Assembly: GCF_006494815.1 (NCBI RefSeq)
Contig: NZ_CP041091.1
Span: forward strand, 2,432,501-2,496,500
Direction of reading: 5' to 3'
Origin: Nocardioides sambongensis
GTDB lineage: Bacteria; Actinomycetota; Actinomycetes; Propionibacteriales; Nocardioidaceae
DNA length: 64,000 nucleotides
The notes under the pieces: generated by a model
Seen by the model: only the letters and a program-made list of their open reading frames with translations
Database searches by the model: none
Told to the model about the DNA's origin: nothing
Program-made: the position numbers and the translations under genes
Part shown: positions 49,256 through 58,243 of the stretch, in pieces
Numbering within the stretch: the stretch's first letter is position 1
Layout of the letters: every line of letters begins with the position of its first letter

Positions 49256-49747
49256 GGTCCAGGTACATCACGTGCAGGCCCACCCGGCCGTGGCGGCGGG
49301 AGTCGAAGGCGCCGGGCACCGTGCCGACGATCTCGAAGCCGAGCCGCTGCCACAGCCGTACGGCGCCGGTGTTGGTCTCCACCACCGCGTTGAACTGGAT
49401 GCCCGCGAAGCCGTGCGCGCGGTGCCACCCGATCACGTGCTCGCCGAGGCGGCGGCCCACACCCGCGCCGCGGGCGGCCTCGTCGACCATGAACGAGGCG
49501 GTGCCGATGTGGGACCCGCGGGCCGGCCGGTTGGGACCCATCCTGGCGCTGCCCAGGATCCGGCCGTCCTCCTCCAGCACCACGACCTCGGTGTCGGGAC
49601 GGTCGCTGCCGTCGTACCAGAGCGCCCGGGCCTGGTCGCTGCTCAGGTCCTCGGGTAGGCGTAGGTCTCGCCGTCGGTGACGATCCGCTGCCAGAAGGGG
49701 TGGATCTGCGCCCAGTCCTGGTGCGTGGCCGGCCGGATCGTGCTCAC
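49239..49747 (-). CDS. GNAT family N-acetyltransferase, one apparent base deletion
   Basis: 169 residues when corrected. The N-terminus (STIRPATHQDWAQIHPFWQR, then VTDGETYAYP) and the rest (EDLSSDQARALWYDGSDRPD, VVVLEEDGRILGSARMGPNR) are in different frames; one extra base in the G run at 49653-49655 joins them. The acetyl-CoA site is VDEAARGAGVGRRLGEHVIG (R/Q-x-x-G-x-G/A) and NTGAVRLWQRLGFEIVGT follows. The GTG at 49747 overlaps the DinB gene stop as GTGA. It ends the three-gene GNAT-DinB-VOC operon. Substrate unknown. Confidence 0.82.
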
Positions 49748-50262
49748 AGGTCGGTCGCTCCGTCGACGGACTCCCGGATCAGGTCGGCGTGGCCGCAGTG
49801 GCGGGCGTACTCCTCGATCATGTGCACCAGGATCCACCGCAGGGTGACCGGGCTGCGCCCGGGGCGGTGCCGGACGGCGACCCGCTCGAGGTCCGGCCGG
49901 TCGCCGAGGATCTCCTCGGACCGGGCGATCGCCCCGGCGAGCAGCGTGCGCAGCCCGTCGGGGGTGTCGTGCGCCGCGCTGTGCCAGTCCCAGTCGCCGT
50001 CGGCCTCCCAGTCGACGGTGTCCCACGGTGGCGCCGGCTCGTCGCCGAGCAGGGTGACGTTGAACCACCAGTCCTCGACGAACGCGAGGTGCTTGAGCAT
50101 GCCGCCCAGGGTCATCGTGCTCGGCGGCAGCGACCGGCCGAGCTGCTCGGCGTCGAGGCCCTCCGCCTGACGGAGCAGGGTGGCGCGGTGGTAGTCCAGG
50201 AAGGCGCGCAGCATCGTGGTCTCGTCCGCCGCCCGCGGCGGTTCGGTCCGCGGCACGCTCAT
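49744..50262 (-). CDS. DinB/DUF664 family protein
   Basis: 172-residue four-helix-bundle protein. Metal-binding His positions are in GGMLKHLAFVEDWWFNVTLL and ILVHMIEEYARHCGHADLIR, and RAFLDYHRATLLRQAEGLD starts the bundle. DinB superfamily members include mycothiol- or bacillithiol-dependent transferases, which would suit a mycothiol producer, but function is not shown. The ATG overlaps the VOC gene stop (ATGA), so the two are co-translated. Confidence 0.87.
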   Translation of the reverse strand: MSVPRTEPPRAADETTMLRAFLDYHRATLLRQAEGLDAEQLGRSLPPSTMTLGGMLKHLAFVEDWWFNVTLLGDEPAPPWDTVDWEADGDWDWHSAAHDTPDGLRTLLAGAIARSEEILGDRPDLERVAVRHRPGRSPVTLRWILVHMIEEYARHCGHADLIRESVDGATDL

Positions 50263-51020
50263 CGCAGCACTCCGGTCGCCGGGTCGCGGTCGGTGACGCA
50301 GTAGACCCGGCCGACCGGGTCCCGCAGCACCGTCCAGACCGGGTGCTCGGCGACCACCTCGGCGCCGAGCGCCCGGTGCCGGGCGACCTCCTCGGCACGG
50401 TCGTCGGTGGCCCAGTCCAGGTGTGCACCGGGGACGTCGCCGGCTCCGTCCAGCCGTTGCAGCAGGAAGCGGAGCGGCTGCCCGGACGGTCGCACCAGCG
50501 ACGTGAACCCCTCCGACACCGGAGAGGCCCGGGTCTGCCACCCGGTGAGCGCCGACCAGAACCCCACCTCCGTCCGGTACGACGCCGGCGGCACGTCCAG
50601 GCACACCTGGTCGAGCCGCGAGGTGTGTCCTCCCCACCGCGTCGCCTCGGGACGCTCGGTCGCGGGGTGGCTGACGAAGCAGAAGGGCACCCCCGCCGGG
50701 CTGGCCATCACCACGTAGTGCCACTGCGGATGGTCGACCACCTCGGCCGCCCCCAGCGTGATCGCGTGGTCCGCGGCGGCGCGCGGGTCGGCCACGTGCA
50801 GGTCCAGGTGGATCCGGCCCGGTCCGGTGCCGAGACGCTGGGCCCGCAGGTAGGCATCGCCGTGGGCGGGGAGCAGCGTGGCGAACTCCTCGCCGGCGCC
50901 ACGCGGCGCGGAGACCGGATAGCCGGTGAGCACGGACCAGAAGAGGAGACCCTCGGCGTGGTGGTCGGGCGCGAGGTCCAGGAACGCGGACACCCAGAAC
51001 GGCGCGGTCGGTGAGCTCAC
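50259..51020 (-). CDS. VOC family protein with two glyoxalase-like domains
   Basis: 253-residue protein with two tandem VOC modules. The first spans PFWVSAFLDLAPDHHAEGLL to VVMASPAGVPFCFVS and the second RLDQVCLDVPPASYRTEVGF to WTVLRDPVGRVYCVTDRDP. Metal ligands of glyoxalase I are not all clear. Function unknown; homologs include thiol-transferases and antibiotic-binding proteins. First gene of the GNAT-DinB-VOC operon. GTG start with TAGGTT six bases upstream. Confidence 0.87.
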   Translation of the reverse strand: MSSPTAPFWVSAFLDLAPDHHAEGLLFWSVLTGYPVSAPRGAGEEFATLLPAHGDAYLRAQRLGTGPGRIHLDLHVADPRAAADHAITLGAAEVVDHPQWHYVVMASPAGVPFCFVSHPATERPEATRWGGHTSRLDQVCLDVPPASYRTEVGFWSALTGWQTRASPVSEGFTSLVRPSGQPLRFLLQRLDGAGDVPGAHLDWATDDRAEEVARHRALGAEVVAEHPVWTVLRDPVGRVYCVTDRDPATGVLR

Positions 51021-51026
51021 TGGTCC

Positions 51027-51032
51027 AACCTA
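51027..51032 (-). promoter_or_regulatory. -10 element of a leaderless promoter for the VOC operon
   Basis: TAGGTT on the minus strand, six bases before the GTG at 51020. Confidence 0.5.
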
Positions 51033-51079
51033 GGAGACGCCGCGGTGCGCCGCAGGTCGGTTTCCGGCGTCGCCGCCAC

Positions 51080-51859
51080 TCACCACACCCCCAGCAGCCC
51101 GCCGCCGATCCTGATGATGAAGCCGCTGACCACCACGATGAAGAACGCCCGGACGAACCCGCTGCCGCGGGCGACGGCGGTGCGGGCGCCGAGGTAGCCG
51201 CCGATCAGGTTGCACGCCCCCATCATCAGTCCGACGTCCCAGAGGACGGCACCGGTCGGGATGAAGAGCAGCAGCGCACCGAGGTTGGTGGCGAAGTTCG
51301 CCAGCTTGGCCTTGGCCGAGGCCTGGAGGAAGTCGTAGCCGAGCAGCCCGACGAGCGCGAACACGAAGAAGCTGCCGGTGCCGGGGCCGAGCAGGCCGTC
51401 GTAGACGCCGATGACGAAGCCGACGGCCATCGCGGCGAACCGGTGCCGGTGGCCGGAGAAGCGCAGCGCGGTCTCCTCGCCCAGGTCGGGCCGGAGCAGC
51501 ACGTAGGCGCCGACCACGATCAGGACGACCAGGACGATCGGCTCGAACGCCTCCTTGGGCAGGTGGGAGGCGCCCAGCGCGCCGACGAAGGAGCCGACCA
51601 GGGCCAGGGCCATCAGCGGCAGGAACGTCGCCGGGTCCGGGCGGATCCGGCGGTAGTAGGTCACCGAGCTGGTGGCCGTGCCGCACATCGAGGCGAGCTT
51701 GTTGGTGGCCAGCACCTGGACCGGGCTGGCGCTCGGCAGGCCCAGCAGCAGGGCCGGCAGCTGGATCAGTCCGCCCCCACCGACCACGGCGTCGACGAAG
51801 CCGGCCGCCAGGGCGGCCAGCGCCAGCAGCAGCACCACCTCGACGCTGAGGTCACTCAC
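51080..51859 (-). CDS. TSUP/TauE-SafE family sulfite or anion permease
   Basis: 259-residue membrane protein with about eight helices of the TSUP family, which moves sulfite, sulfonates or organic anions. The repeated motif (AAGFVDAVVGGGGLIQLPALL; GVYDGLLGPGTGSFFVFALV) is diagnostic. The GTG at 51859 is the first codon of the fitting frame. It lies downstream of the alpha/beta hydrolase on the same strand with a 95-base gap, so it could be read from the same transcript. Confidence 0.9.
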   Translation of the reverse strand: MSDLSVEVVLLLALAALAAGFVDAVVGGGGLIQLPALLLGLPSASPVQVLATNKLASMCGTATSSVTYYRRIRPDPATFLPLMALALVGSFVGALGASHLPKEAFEPIVLVVLIVVGAYVLLRPDLGEETALRFSGHRHRFAAMAVGFVIGVYDGLLGPGTGSFFVFALVGLLGYDFLQASAKAKLANFATNLGALLLFIPTGAVLWDVGLMMGACNLIGGYLGARTAVARGSGFVRAFFIVVVSGFIIRIGGGLLGVW

Positions 51860-51954
51860 CCGCCATCACGGCGCCATCCTTCCTGGTCGACCCGGTCCGG
51901 GTCGAACCGGTCGCGCAGCCGGTGGTGCCGGGAGTCGGTGGGAATCGGTGGGAG

Positions 51955-53702
51955 TCACCGCACCGCGTCGAGCAGGTCCGCGCCGCGCTCCAGCAACCAC
52001 CCGGCGACCCCGTCGCGCGCCGACCTCGCCAGCAGCAGCTCGAGGGGAGGTAGGCCCCGCCGGGGTCGCCACGTCGCGGTTGCAAGGACACCGCGGCGTC
52101 GTCGTCCACCACGACGCGGGAGATGTTGGCGAGCGCATCATCCTCGAAGTAGGCGCCGTGGTTGTCCAGCAGGTCCTCGAAGCGGGGCGAGCCGTCACCG
52201 GTGGCGAAGCGCTGCGCGCCGAAGTCGTCGCTGGCGGGGTCGCGGCCGAGCGCTCCGACCCCACCGCCGTCGTGCTCACCGAGGAGGGTGACCGGATCGT
52301 TGTCCATGCTGCCCACCCACACCTCGGCCCCGGTCAGCCCGGCCGCCGTGCCGGACGGCACGCCCGGGCTGCCGAGCAGGACGGCGTCGTCCACGTCGAC
52401 GCCGTCCTGGAGTGCGTGACCGAGCGTGGTCGAGCCATAGCTGTGACCGATGGCGGTCAGGTGGGACGGGTCGCCGCGGTCCGAGCCGGCGAGCCCGTCG
52501 AGGAAGTCGCTGAGTCGCTCCCCGCCCTGCTCGGCCCTGGCGTCGGTCGCGACGCCGAGGTAGTCCAGCGGGTCCGTGGTCGGTCCGCTCGGCGCGTCGT
52601 AGTCGGCCCAGTAGACGCACGCCACCGAGCCGCGGTCGTGGTCGACCGCGGCGTCGTAGAGGTCCTCGAGGTGGTCGAGCTGGCCCGGCAGGCTGTCGGT
52701 CTCGGTGGTCAGGCCCGGCACGGTGACCGCCACGTGGTCGGCCGTGTCCGGATTGCCGAGACCGACCACGACGCCGCCGTCGCCGTCGTGGTCGGCTGGC
52801 CCGTAGCCGATCACCCGGAGCAGCTCCTCCCCGGTCACCGGATCGACCTTGCCCCCGAGGCTCTCGATCGCCTCGTGGACCCGCCGTGCGTTCTCCAGGC
52901 GCTGCCGCTCGGTCTCGCTCAGCCGGTCGGGATCGCGGCGGCCGAGTCGATCCAGATCGTGACGGACCGCGGCCCGGTTGGCCTCGTCACGTGCCCGGAC
53001 CGGCACGCCCCCGGTGCGGCCGACCAGGTCGGGACGCTCGGTGATCAGGCCCTGCCGCTGGGCCCGGGTCAGCGCGGCCCACCAGGCGGCGACCGCGACC
53101 GGGTCCCCGGCCAGATCGGTCAACCGGCGCACCGACGCGGTCACGTCGACCCGTCGGGGATCCTCGGCCGCGGCGAGGCCCTCGGTGACCGTGTCGACGC
53201 CGCTGAGGGCGGCCACGACGTCGGCCTCGGCGTCGTCGGCCTCCGCTGCCCACTCGCCGATGGCCCCGCGCAGCGCGCTGGCGCGCTGCTCGACACCTCG
53301 GGCCCGCTGCTGCAGGTGGGCATCGGCGACGGCCGCCGCGCGGAGCTCGGCGCGGAGCTGTCGGATCTGCTCGTTCAGGTCGGTCCGCTCACGTTCCAGG
53401 GTGGTCCGGGCGATCGCCAGCCGGCGCAGCCGGTCGGCGAACCGGTCGGTGGCGACCACCGCTCGCTCCAGCGCCGCCTCGGCGCGGTCCAGCCGCCGGC
53501 CGAACCGGGTGCGGGCGTGGTCGTGGGCGTCCCGGGTCCGCCCCGTCCAGCTCGGTGCGCCGCTGCCCGCGGCCCACGCCTGGACGTCCTCGACCCCGAC
53601 CGCGACCGCACGCAGCTCGTGGGCGAGGGCGGCGGCGCGCGCCGGGGTCGAGCGCAGCTCGGCGAAGGGGCCGACCGGGGCCGGCAGGCCCACCCCGGTC
53701 AC
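51955..53702 (-). CDS. DUF1023-type alpha/beta hydrolase with N-terminal helical domain, one apparent base deletion
   Basis: About 582 residues when corrected. The N-terminal ~260 residues are helical and WXG100-like (FAELRSTPARAAALAHELRA, then a coiled coil such as TTLERERTDLNEQIRQLRAE). The C-terminal domain is an alpha/beta hydrolase with the nucleophile elbow GHSYGS near residue 420. The oxyanion region is VYWADYDAPSG. The frame shifts near 52044-52047; one extra base gives PLELLLARSARDGVAGWLLE and a stop at 51955-51957. The GTG at 53702 overlaps the WXG-like gene as GTGA and has GAGGAG at five bases. Such hydrolases are often paired with WXG proteins in actinobacteria. Substrate unknown. 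Confidence 0.8.
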
Positions 53703-54028
53703 CGGGTCTCCTCGACCCGCGCGTCGTGGAGCCGCCAGGGCAGCAGCGCCCGGATGGCCTCGGCGCGCACCACGTCGGTGGCCAGCAGCGTGGCCCGATA
53801 GACGGCGAGGTCGAGGCCGTGCTCGGTCGCCGTGTCGGCGAGACGCTTGAGCTCCTCGACCCACGACTCCCGGAACCCCTCGACCGCGGTGGCGACGGCC
53901 GGCGCGAACCCTTCGGCCGACGCCCCCTCCAGGCGACGCCAGCCGCCACCCAGCTCGGCGCCGGCGTCGCCCCACTCGGCCTCGGCCTGGACCAGCTCGG
54001 TGAAGGGGACGTCCAATGTCACGCCCAT
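53699..54028 (-). CDS. WXG100-like small helical protein
   Basis: 109-residue protein lacking a signal peptide. It is predicted all-helical, with a central WGDAGAELGGGWRRLEG and a C-terminal helix ending LLPWRLHDARVEETR. Size and layout resemble WXG100/ESX-type proteins, but a strict W-x-G turn is missing and no YxxxD/E export signal is obvious. The ATG at 54028 has GGAGG seven bases upstream and overlaps the preceding gene by ten bases. It is translationally coupled to the hydrolase gene, so they probably act together. Assignment is tentative. Confidence 0.6.
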   Translation of the reverse strand: MGVTLDVPFTELVQAEAEWGDAGAELGGGWRRLEGASAEGFAPAVATAVEGFRESWVEELKRLADTATEHGLDLAVYRATLLATDVVRAEAIRALLPWRLHDARVEETR

Positions 54029-54558
54029 GTCGCGGCCTCCGCCACCACCCGGGAGAGGTCGCCACCGGCCAGGTGGAGCGGGGCTCCGCGCAGGCGCACC
54101 ACGGTGGCGCCGAGCCCCGCCTCCGCGCGCAGCTCGATCGGCGGCCGGTCGCACCGGCCCCGGAGCAGGCAGGCGCCGCGACGCTCGGCGGCGGCCAGGT
54201 GCCAGCCGACGCGGTCCGCCGCGACCGCGATCTCGCGGAGCAGCCGCGTGCCGCTCCCCCGCCCGACCCCGGGCACGGCCGCCTGCACCACGAAACGGTG
54301 GCGGTCACCGGCACCGCGCCACCCGAGGGTCGCCTCGGGACCGGGCAGCAGGGCGGAGACCCGGTCCCAGGCGTCGACGATCGCCGCCATCTGCTCCCGG
54401 GCCTCGGCGAGGGTGGCGACCGGGCGCGGGCCGGCGCCGCCGGGGAGCAGGACGAGATCGAGGTCAGGGTGGCGTCGTCGTACCGTCGCCCAGAAGGGGT
54501 CGGGGCCGGGCTCTGCTGCTGGGTACGTTGCTGCTGGGTTCGTGGCTGCTGGGTCCAT
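54019..54558 (-). CDS. Conserved-looking protein of unknown function in the MoxR/vWA cluster
   Basis: 179-residue protein I do not recognise. The N-terminus holds a PAAT/PAAE repeat (from a CTGCTGGGT-type DNA repeat), followed by a compact alpha/beta domain (DLDLVLLPGGAGPRPVATLA, REQMAAIVDAWDRVSALLPG, RHRFVVQAAVPGVGRGSGT, IAVAADRVGWHLAAAERRG). No signal peptide or membrane helix. It sits 63 bases after the vWA gene and overlaps the WXG-like gene by ten bases, indicating co-expression. It could be a chaperone or adaptor for its small neighbour, by analogy with ESX-type gene order. Inference only. Confidence 0.6.
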   Translation of the reverse strand: MDPAATNPAATYPAAEPGPDPFWATVRRRHPDLDLVLLPGGAGPRPVATLAEAREQMAAIVDAWDRVSALLPGPEATLGWRGAGDRHRFVVQAAVPGVGRGSGTRLLREIAVAADRVGWHLAAAERRGACLLRGRCDRPPIELRAEAGLGATVVRLRGAPLHLAGGDLSRVVAEAATWA

Positions 54559-54621
54559 GCAGCGCGGGTGCCCGACGCCCCCGGCGGCGAAACCGGGCCC
54601 GCTCCCCCTCCACAGGCGGGG

Positions 54622-56658
54622 TCAGCCCACCCAGAAACCCCGTCCGCCGAACCAGTCGCCGTAGCTGCCGGGGCCGCCTCCGGCACCTCCGGAGCCACCC
54701 GGGCGGCCGCGTCCCCGGGAGCCGAGGTAGGAGCCGACCACGGCGGCGCCGAGGTCGTCGGCCTCCGGCGCGATCACCGATCCGTCGACCCGGCGCGCCA
54801 TCTGCTCGATGAACCGGGCCAGCCCCGGATCCTCGCCGAGACGGAAGAAGGTGGTCTGTGCCCCGAGCCGCCGCGCGTTGTCGAGCTCGCGGACCGCCAG
54901 CGCGATCGTCATCGGGTGCGGCGGGTAGTCGAAGTAGACCTGGCCGTCCGGCTCCAGGTGCGAGGTCGGCTCGCCGTCGGTGACGATCAGCAGCACCGGC
55001 TGGGCGTTGGGGTGCTTGCGGAAGTGACGGTTGGCGAGGAGGAGCGCATGGTGCAGGTTCGTGCCCTTGGCCCACCGGGCGTCCAGCGCGGTCAGCTGCT
55101 CGATCCGCATCGTCTCCGCATGACGGCCGAAGCCGATCAGCTCCAGGTCGTCGCCCCGGAACCGGCTGCCGATCAGGGTGTGCAGCGCCAGGGCCGTCTG
55201 CTTCATCGGCACCCAGCGACCGTCCATCGCCATCGAGAAGCTGGTGTCCACGCAGAGCGCCACCGCCGCCTGGGTGCGCGCCTCGGTCTCGGCGACCTCG
55301 ATGTCCTCCACCGACAGCCGCGGGCCCGTCGGGTCGCCGGCACGGCGGATCATCCCGTTCACCATGGTGCGCGGGATGTCCCACGGCTCGGTGTCGCCGA
55401 ACTCCCAGGACCGGGTGGCGCCGGAGAGGTCACCGGCGGCGCCGGCGCGGCGCAGGTCGCGCTGGCCCTGACGGCCCGACATCCGCTCGGCGACGTCGCG
55501 CAGCAGCGCCTTGCCGAGCTGGCGCATCGCCTTGGGGGTCAGCCGCAGCTCGCCGTCGAAGCCCCGTTCCATCGCCCCGGACTGCCGCAGCGCCCGCTCC
55601 AGCTCCTGCAGCTTGCGGGCGTCGACGGAGGCCTGGTCGCCCAGCTGTCGGGCCAGCTTGTCCAGGTCGACGTCGTCGAGCCGAGCGCCGCCGTAGGACT
55701 GGGAGAGCTGGTCGGCGAGCGCGTCCAGGTCGGCGAGGTCCTGCAGCACTCCGGTGCCGTCACCCAGCCCGAGTCCCTGGTCGCCGTCGCCGAACTGCTG
55801 GGAACCGTTCCAGTCCTCGCCGGGCCGCAGGCCCATCAGGTTCTGGTCGAGCCGGTCGAGCTGCTCCATCAGCGCCGGCGAGCCGAACGCCTGCGCGGAG
55901 AGCTCCATCAGCTCCTGGCGCTGCTCGGGGCTCATCGAGTTGAGCATCCGCTGAGCGGCCGCGGAGCGCTCGGCGAGGGTGTCCAACAACTCGTCCAGGT
56001 CGCGGGGGTCCTCGGGGAAGTGCTGGCCGTGCTTGGCCATGAACTCCGCGAAGTCCTCGGGGGTGTCAGTGCCCGCGGCCCGCTTCTCCAGCAGGTCGTT
56101 GAGGTCGGAGAGCATCGCGTTGATCGCGGCCCGGTCGCCGTCGGTGGCGTTCTCCAGGGCGTTCTTCATCCCCGCGAAGCGCTGGTCGAGCATCTCCCGT
56201 CCGAGCAGGTCCTTGATCTGCTCGAAGGCCTCCCGGGCCTCCGCGGAGGTCCAGTCGTAGTCACCCAGCTCGGTGACGGCCGCCGCCGGGGAGTCCGGGA
56301 GGTTCTGCATCCGCATCTCCCGGAACGCACGGTCCCCCTCGTCCATCATCGGGTCGCGGGCGAGCTGCTGGCGCTCGGCGAGCACCGCGCGGTCGAGCAG
56401 CTCCTTGACCTCGTTGAGGGTGCCGTCGAGGTTGTGCTGGGCGAGCAGCTCCCGGCGCCGCTCGGCGACCCGGCGGGCGAGGTCGTCCAGACCTGCCTGG
56501 TCCTGGCCGCCACGACGCAGGAACTCCTGCATCGCCCGCTCCGGGCTGTAGCCGGCCATCACGTCCTCGCCGATCGCGTCGAGCGCCTCGGCGATGTCGA
56601 CCGGCGGCGCGAGGGGGTCGCCCCCGTCGTACCGCTTGAAGCGGGTCAGGTCCGCCAT
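54622..56658 (-). CDS. vWA domain protein partnered with a MoxR-type ATPase
   Basis: 678-residue cytoplasmic protein. The first ~430 residues are helical and charged (DIAEALDAIGEDVMAGYSPE, EVKELLDRAVLAERQQLARD, ELMELSAQAFGSPALMEQLD). The C-terminal von Willebrand A domain shows the MIDAS motif (ALCVDTSFSMAMDG), then LIVTDGEPTSHLEPDG. The tail is Gly/Arg-rich (GSRGRGRPGGSGGAGGG). The ATG at 56658 follows the ATPase stop by four bases. Such vWA partners recruit metal or protein clients for a AAA+ chaperone. Confidence 0.9.
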   Translation of the reverse strand: MADLTRFKRYDGGDPLAPPVDIAEALDAIGEDVMAGYSPERAMQEFLRRGGQDQAGLDDLARRVAERRRELLAQHNLDGTLNEVKELLDRAVLAERQQLARDPMMDEGDRAFREMRMQNLPDSPAAAVTELGDYDWTSAEAREAFEQIKDLLGREMLDQRFAGMKNALENATDGDRAAINAMLSDLNDLLEKRAAGTDTPEDFAEFMAKHGQHFPEDPRDLDELLDTLAERSAAAQRMLNSMSPEQRQELMELSAQAFGSPALMEQLDRLDQNLMGLRPGEDWNGSQQFGDGDQGLGLGDGTGVLQDLADLDALADQLSQSYGGARLDDVDLDKLARQLGDQASVDARKLQELERALRQSGAMERGFDGELRLTPKAMRQLGKALLRDVAERMSGRQGQRDLRRAGAAGDLSGATRSWEFGDTEPWDIPRTMVNGMIRRAGDPTGPRLSVEDIEVAETEARTQAAVALCVDTSFSMAMDGRWVPMKQTALALHTLIGSRFRGDDLELIGFGRHAETMRIEQLTALDARWAKGTNLHHALLLANRHFRKHPNAQPVLLIVTDGEPTSHLEPDGQVYFDYPPHPMTIALAVRELDNARRLGAQTTFFRLGEDPGLARFIEQMARRVDGSVIAPEADDLGAAVVGSYLGSRGRGRPGGSGGAGGGPGSYGDWFGGRGFWVG

Positions 56659-56662
56659 CAGC

Positions 56663-58114
56663 TCACCCGTAGACCGTCTCGGTGCCGCGCTCGCCGGACT
56701 GGGTGTCCTTGCCGATCTTGCGGGCCAGGAAGAGTCCCTCGAGGGCGAGCTCGATCGCCGCCGCGCGCTGGCCGTCGTTCTCGCCACCGCCGGGCCCCAG
56801 CACCCGCTCGCAGATCTCGTCGTAGAGCTCGGACTCGCCGAGGACCGGCAGACCGGCCAGCACGTCGTGCCCGGTCACGTGCTCCCCGGTCACCACGGTC
56901 GCGCCCTCCTCGATCGCCTCCACCAGCAGCGCGAAGTCCAGGCCCCGGAAGGTGCCGCGCACGGTCTCGGCGACCGCGGTGCGCAGCAGGTGGGTCAGGA
57001 TCTCCGCCTCCCTGCCCTCCTCGCCGGTCTCGAACTCGATCTTGCCGCCCAGCACGTCGACCGCGGTCTCCAGGTCGACCACCCGGGCCACCGCGTGCTC
57101 CTCCCGGTGCAGGGTCGCCCGGCGCAGCGCGGCCGCGGCGATGGTCTCCGCCCCGGCGATCGCGAACCGGGCGGAGACACCCGAGCGCTGGTCGACCGAG
57201 GAGGACTCCCGCAGGTTGCGGGTGAACCGGGCCAGGATCTCGACCAGGAAGTCCGGCACCTCGACCAGCCCGTCGAGGAGGTCCGCCTCCTGGCGCACCA
57301 CGGCGACCTCGGCCTCGAGCTCGGTCGGGTAGTGGGTCCGGATCTCCGCCCCGAATCGGTCCTTGAGCGGGGTGATGATCCGGCCGCGGTTGGTGTAGTC
57401 CTCGGGGTTGGCGCTGGCCACCACGAGCACGTCCAGCGGCAGCCGCAGGACGTAGCCGCGGATCTGGATGTCGCGCTCCTCCATCACGTTGAGCATCGCG
57501 ACCTGGATCCGCTCGGCGAGGTCGGGCAGCTCGTTGATCGCCACGATGCCGCGGTGCGACCGCGGGATCAGCCCGAAGTGGATGGTCTCCGGGTCGCCGA
57601 GGGAGCGTCCCTCGGCGACCTTCATCGGGTCGACGTCGCCGATCAGGTCGGCGACGCTGGTGTCGGGGGTGGCCAGCTTCTCGGCGTACCGCTCGGAGCG
57701 GTGCACCCAGGAGACGCGCAGGTCCTCGCCGTGCTCGGCGACGGCGGCCTTGGACTGCACCGTGATCGGCTCGTAGGGGTGCTCGCCGAGCTCGGAGCCG
57801 GAGATCACCGGGGTCCACTCGTCCATCAGCCCGACCAGGGTGCGCAGCAGCCGGGTCTTGCCCTGCCCGCGCTCGCCGAGCAGCACCACGTCGTGGCCGG
57901 CGATCAACGCCCGTTCCAGCTGTGGGACGACGGTGTCCTCGAAGCCGTGCAGGCCCGGCCACGGGTCCTCGCCCGCGGCGAGCTTGGCGAGCAGGTTGTC
58001 GCGCAGCTCGGCGCGCAACGGCTTGAGGACGTGGCCGGAGGCGCGGAGCTGGCCGAGGGTGGCCAGGTCGGGTGGGGCGGGCGCGGCAGGTGCGACGGTG
58101 TGCGGAGAGGTCAC
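56663..58114 (-). CDS. MoxR/ChlI-type AAA+ ATPase (sigma-54-interaction/Mg-chelatase-like)
   Basis: 483-residue AAA+ ATPase. Walker A is LLGERGQGKTRLLRTL near residue 80, the Walker B-like segment is GIVAINELPDLAERIQVAML and the sensor region is VVASANPEDYTNRGRIITPL. The N-terminal ~45 residues are an extension. It is clearly the partner of the downstream vWA protein, an arrangement used for protein remodelling or metal insertion. No bacteriochlorophyll genes are present, so it is not a chelatase subunit. The start is the second of two adjacent GTGs (58114), because TAGCGT ends exactly six bases before it and only three before the first. Confidence 0.9.
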   Translation of the reverse strand: MTSPHTVAPAAPAPPDLATLGQLRASGHVLKPLRAELRDNLLAKLAAGEDPWPGLHGFEDTVVPQLERALIAGHDVVLLGERGQGKTRLLRTLVGLMDEWTPVISGSELGEHPYEPITVQSKAAVAEHGEDLRVSWVHRSERYAEKLATPDTSVADLIGDVDPMKVAEGRSLGDPETIHFGLIPRSHRGIVAINELPDLAERIQVAMLNVMEERDIQIRGYVLRLPLDVLVVASANPEDYTNRGRIITPLKDRFGAEIRTHYPTELEAEVAVVRQEADLLDGLVEVPDFLVEILARFTRNLRESSSVDQRSGVSARFAIAGAETIAAAALRRATLHREEHAVARVVDLETAVDVLGGKIEFETGEEGREAEILTHLLRTAVAETVRGTFRGLDFALLVEAIEEGATVVTGEHVTGHDVLAGLPVLGESELYDEICERVLGPGGGENDGQRAAAIELALEGLFLARKIGKDTQSGERGTETVYG

Positions 58115-58120
58115 CACTCC

Positions 58121-58126
58121 ACGCTA
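58121..58126 (-). promoter_or_regulatory. -10 element of a leaderless promoter for the MoxR/vWA cluster
   Basis: TAGCGT on the minus strand, six bases before the GTG at 58114. It is the only visible promoter for the cluster down to 51955. Confidence 0.55.
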
Positions 58127-58243
58127 CTGCGCGACGCCAGCCCCTGGCGGTGGTGACCAAGGTCCCTGGAGGTCGGCCACGGGTGCGACGACGATGGGGA
58201 GCGCAGGCCGGCGACCCCGGTGTCGCCGCCGGAGGAGGAGACC

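Noticed and set aside
54016..57225. 1069-codon plus-strand frame opposite the vWA/MoxR genes
   Set aside because: Antisense shadow of the vWA and MoxR genes, which carry clear motifs on the minus strand.
56663..58114. Mg-chelatase subunit for chlorophyll synthesis
   Set aside because: No other tetrapyrrole-chelation genes are present and the pair matches the general MoxR/vWA chaperone type.
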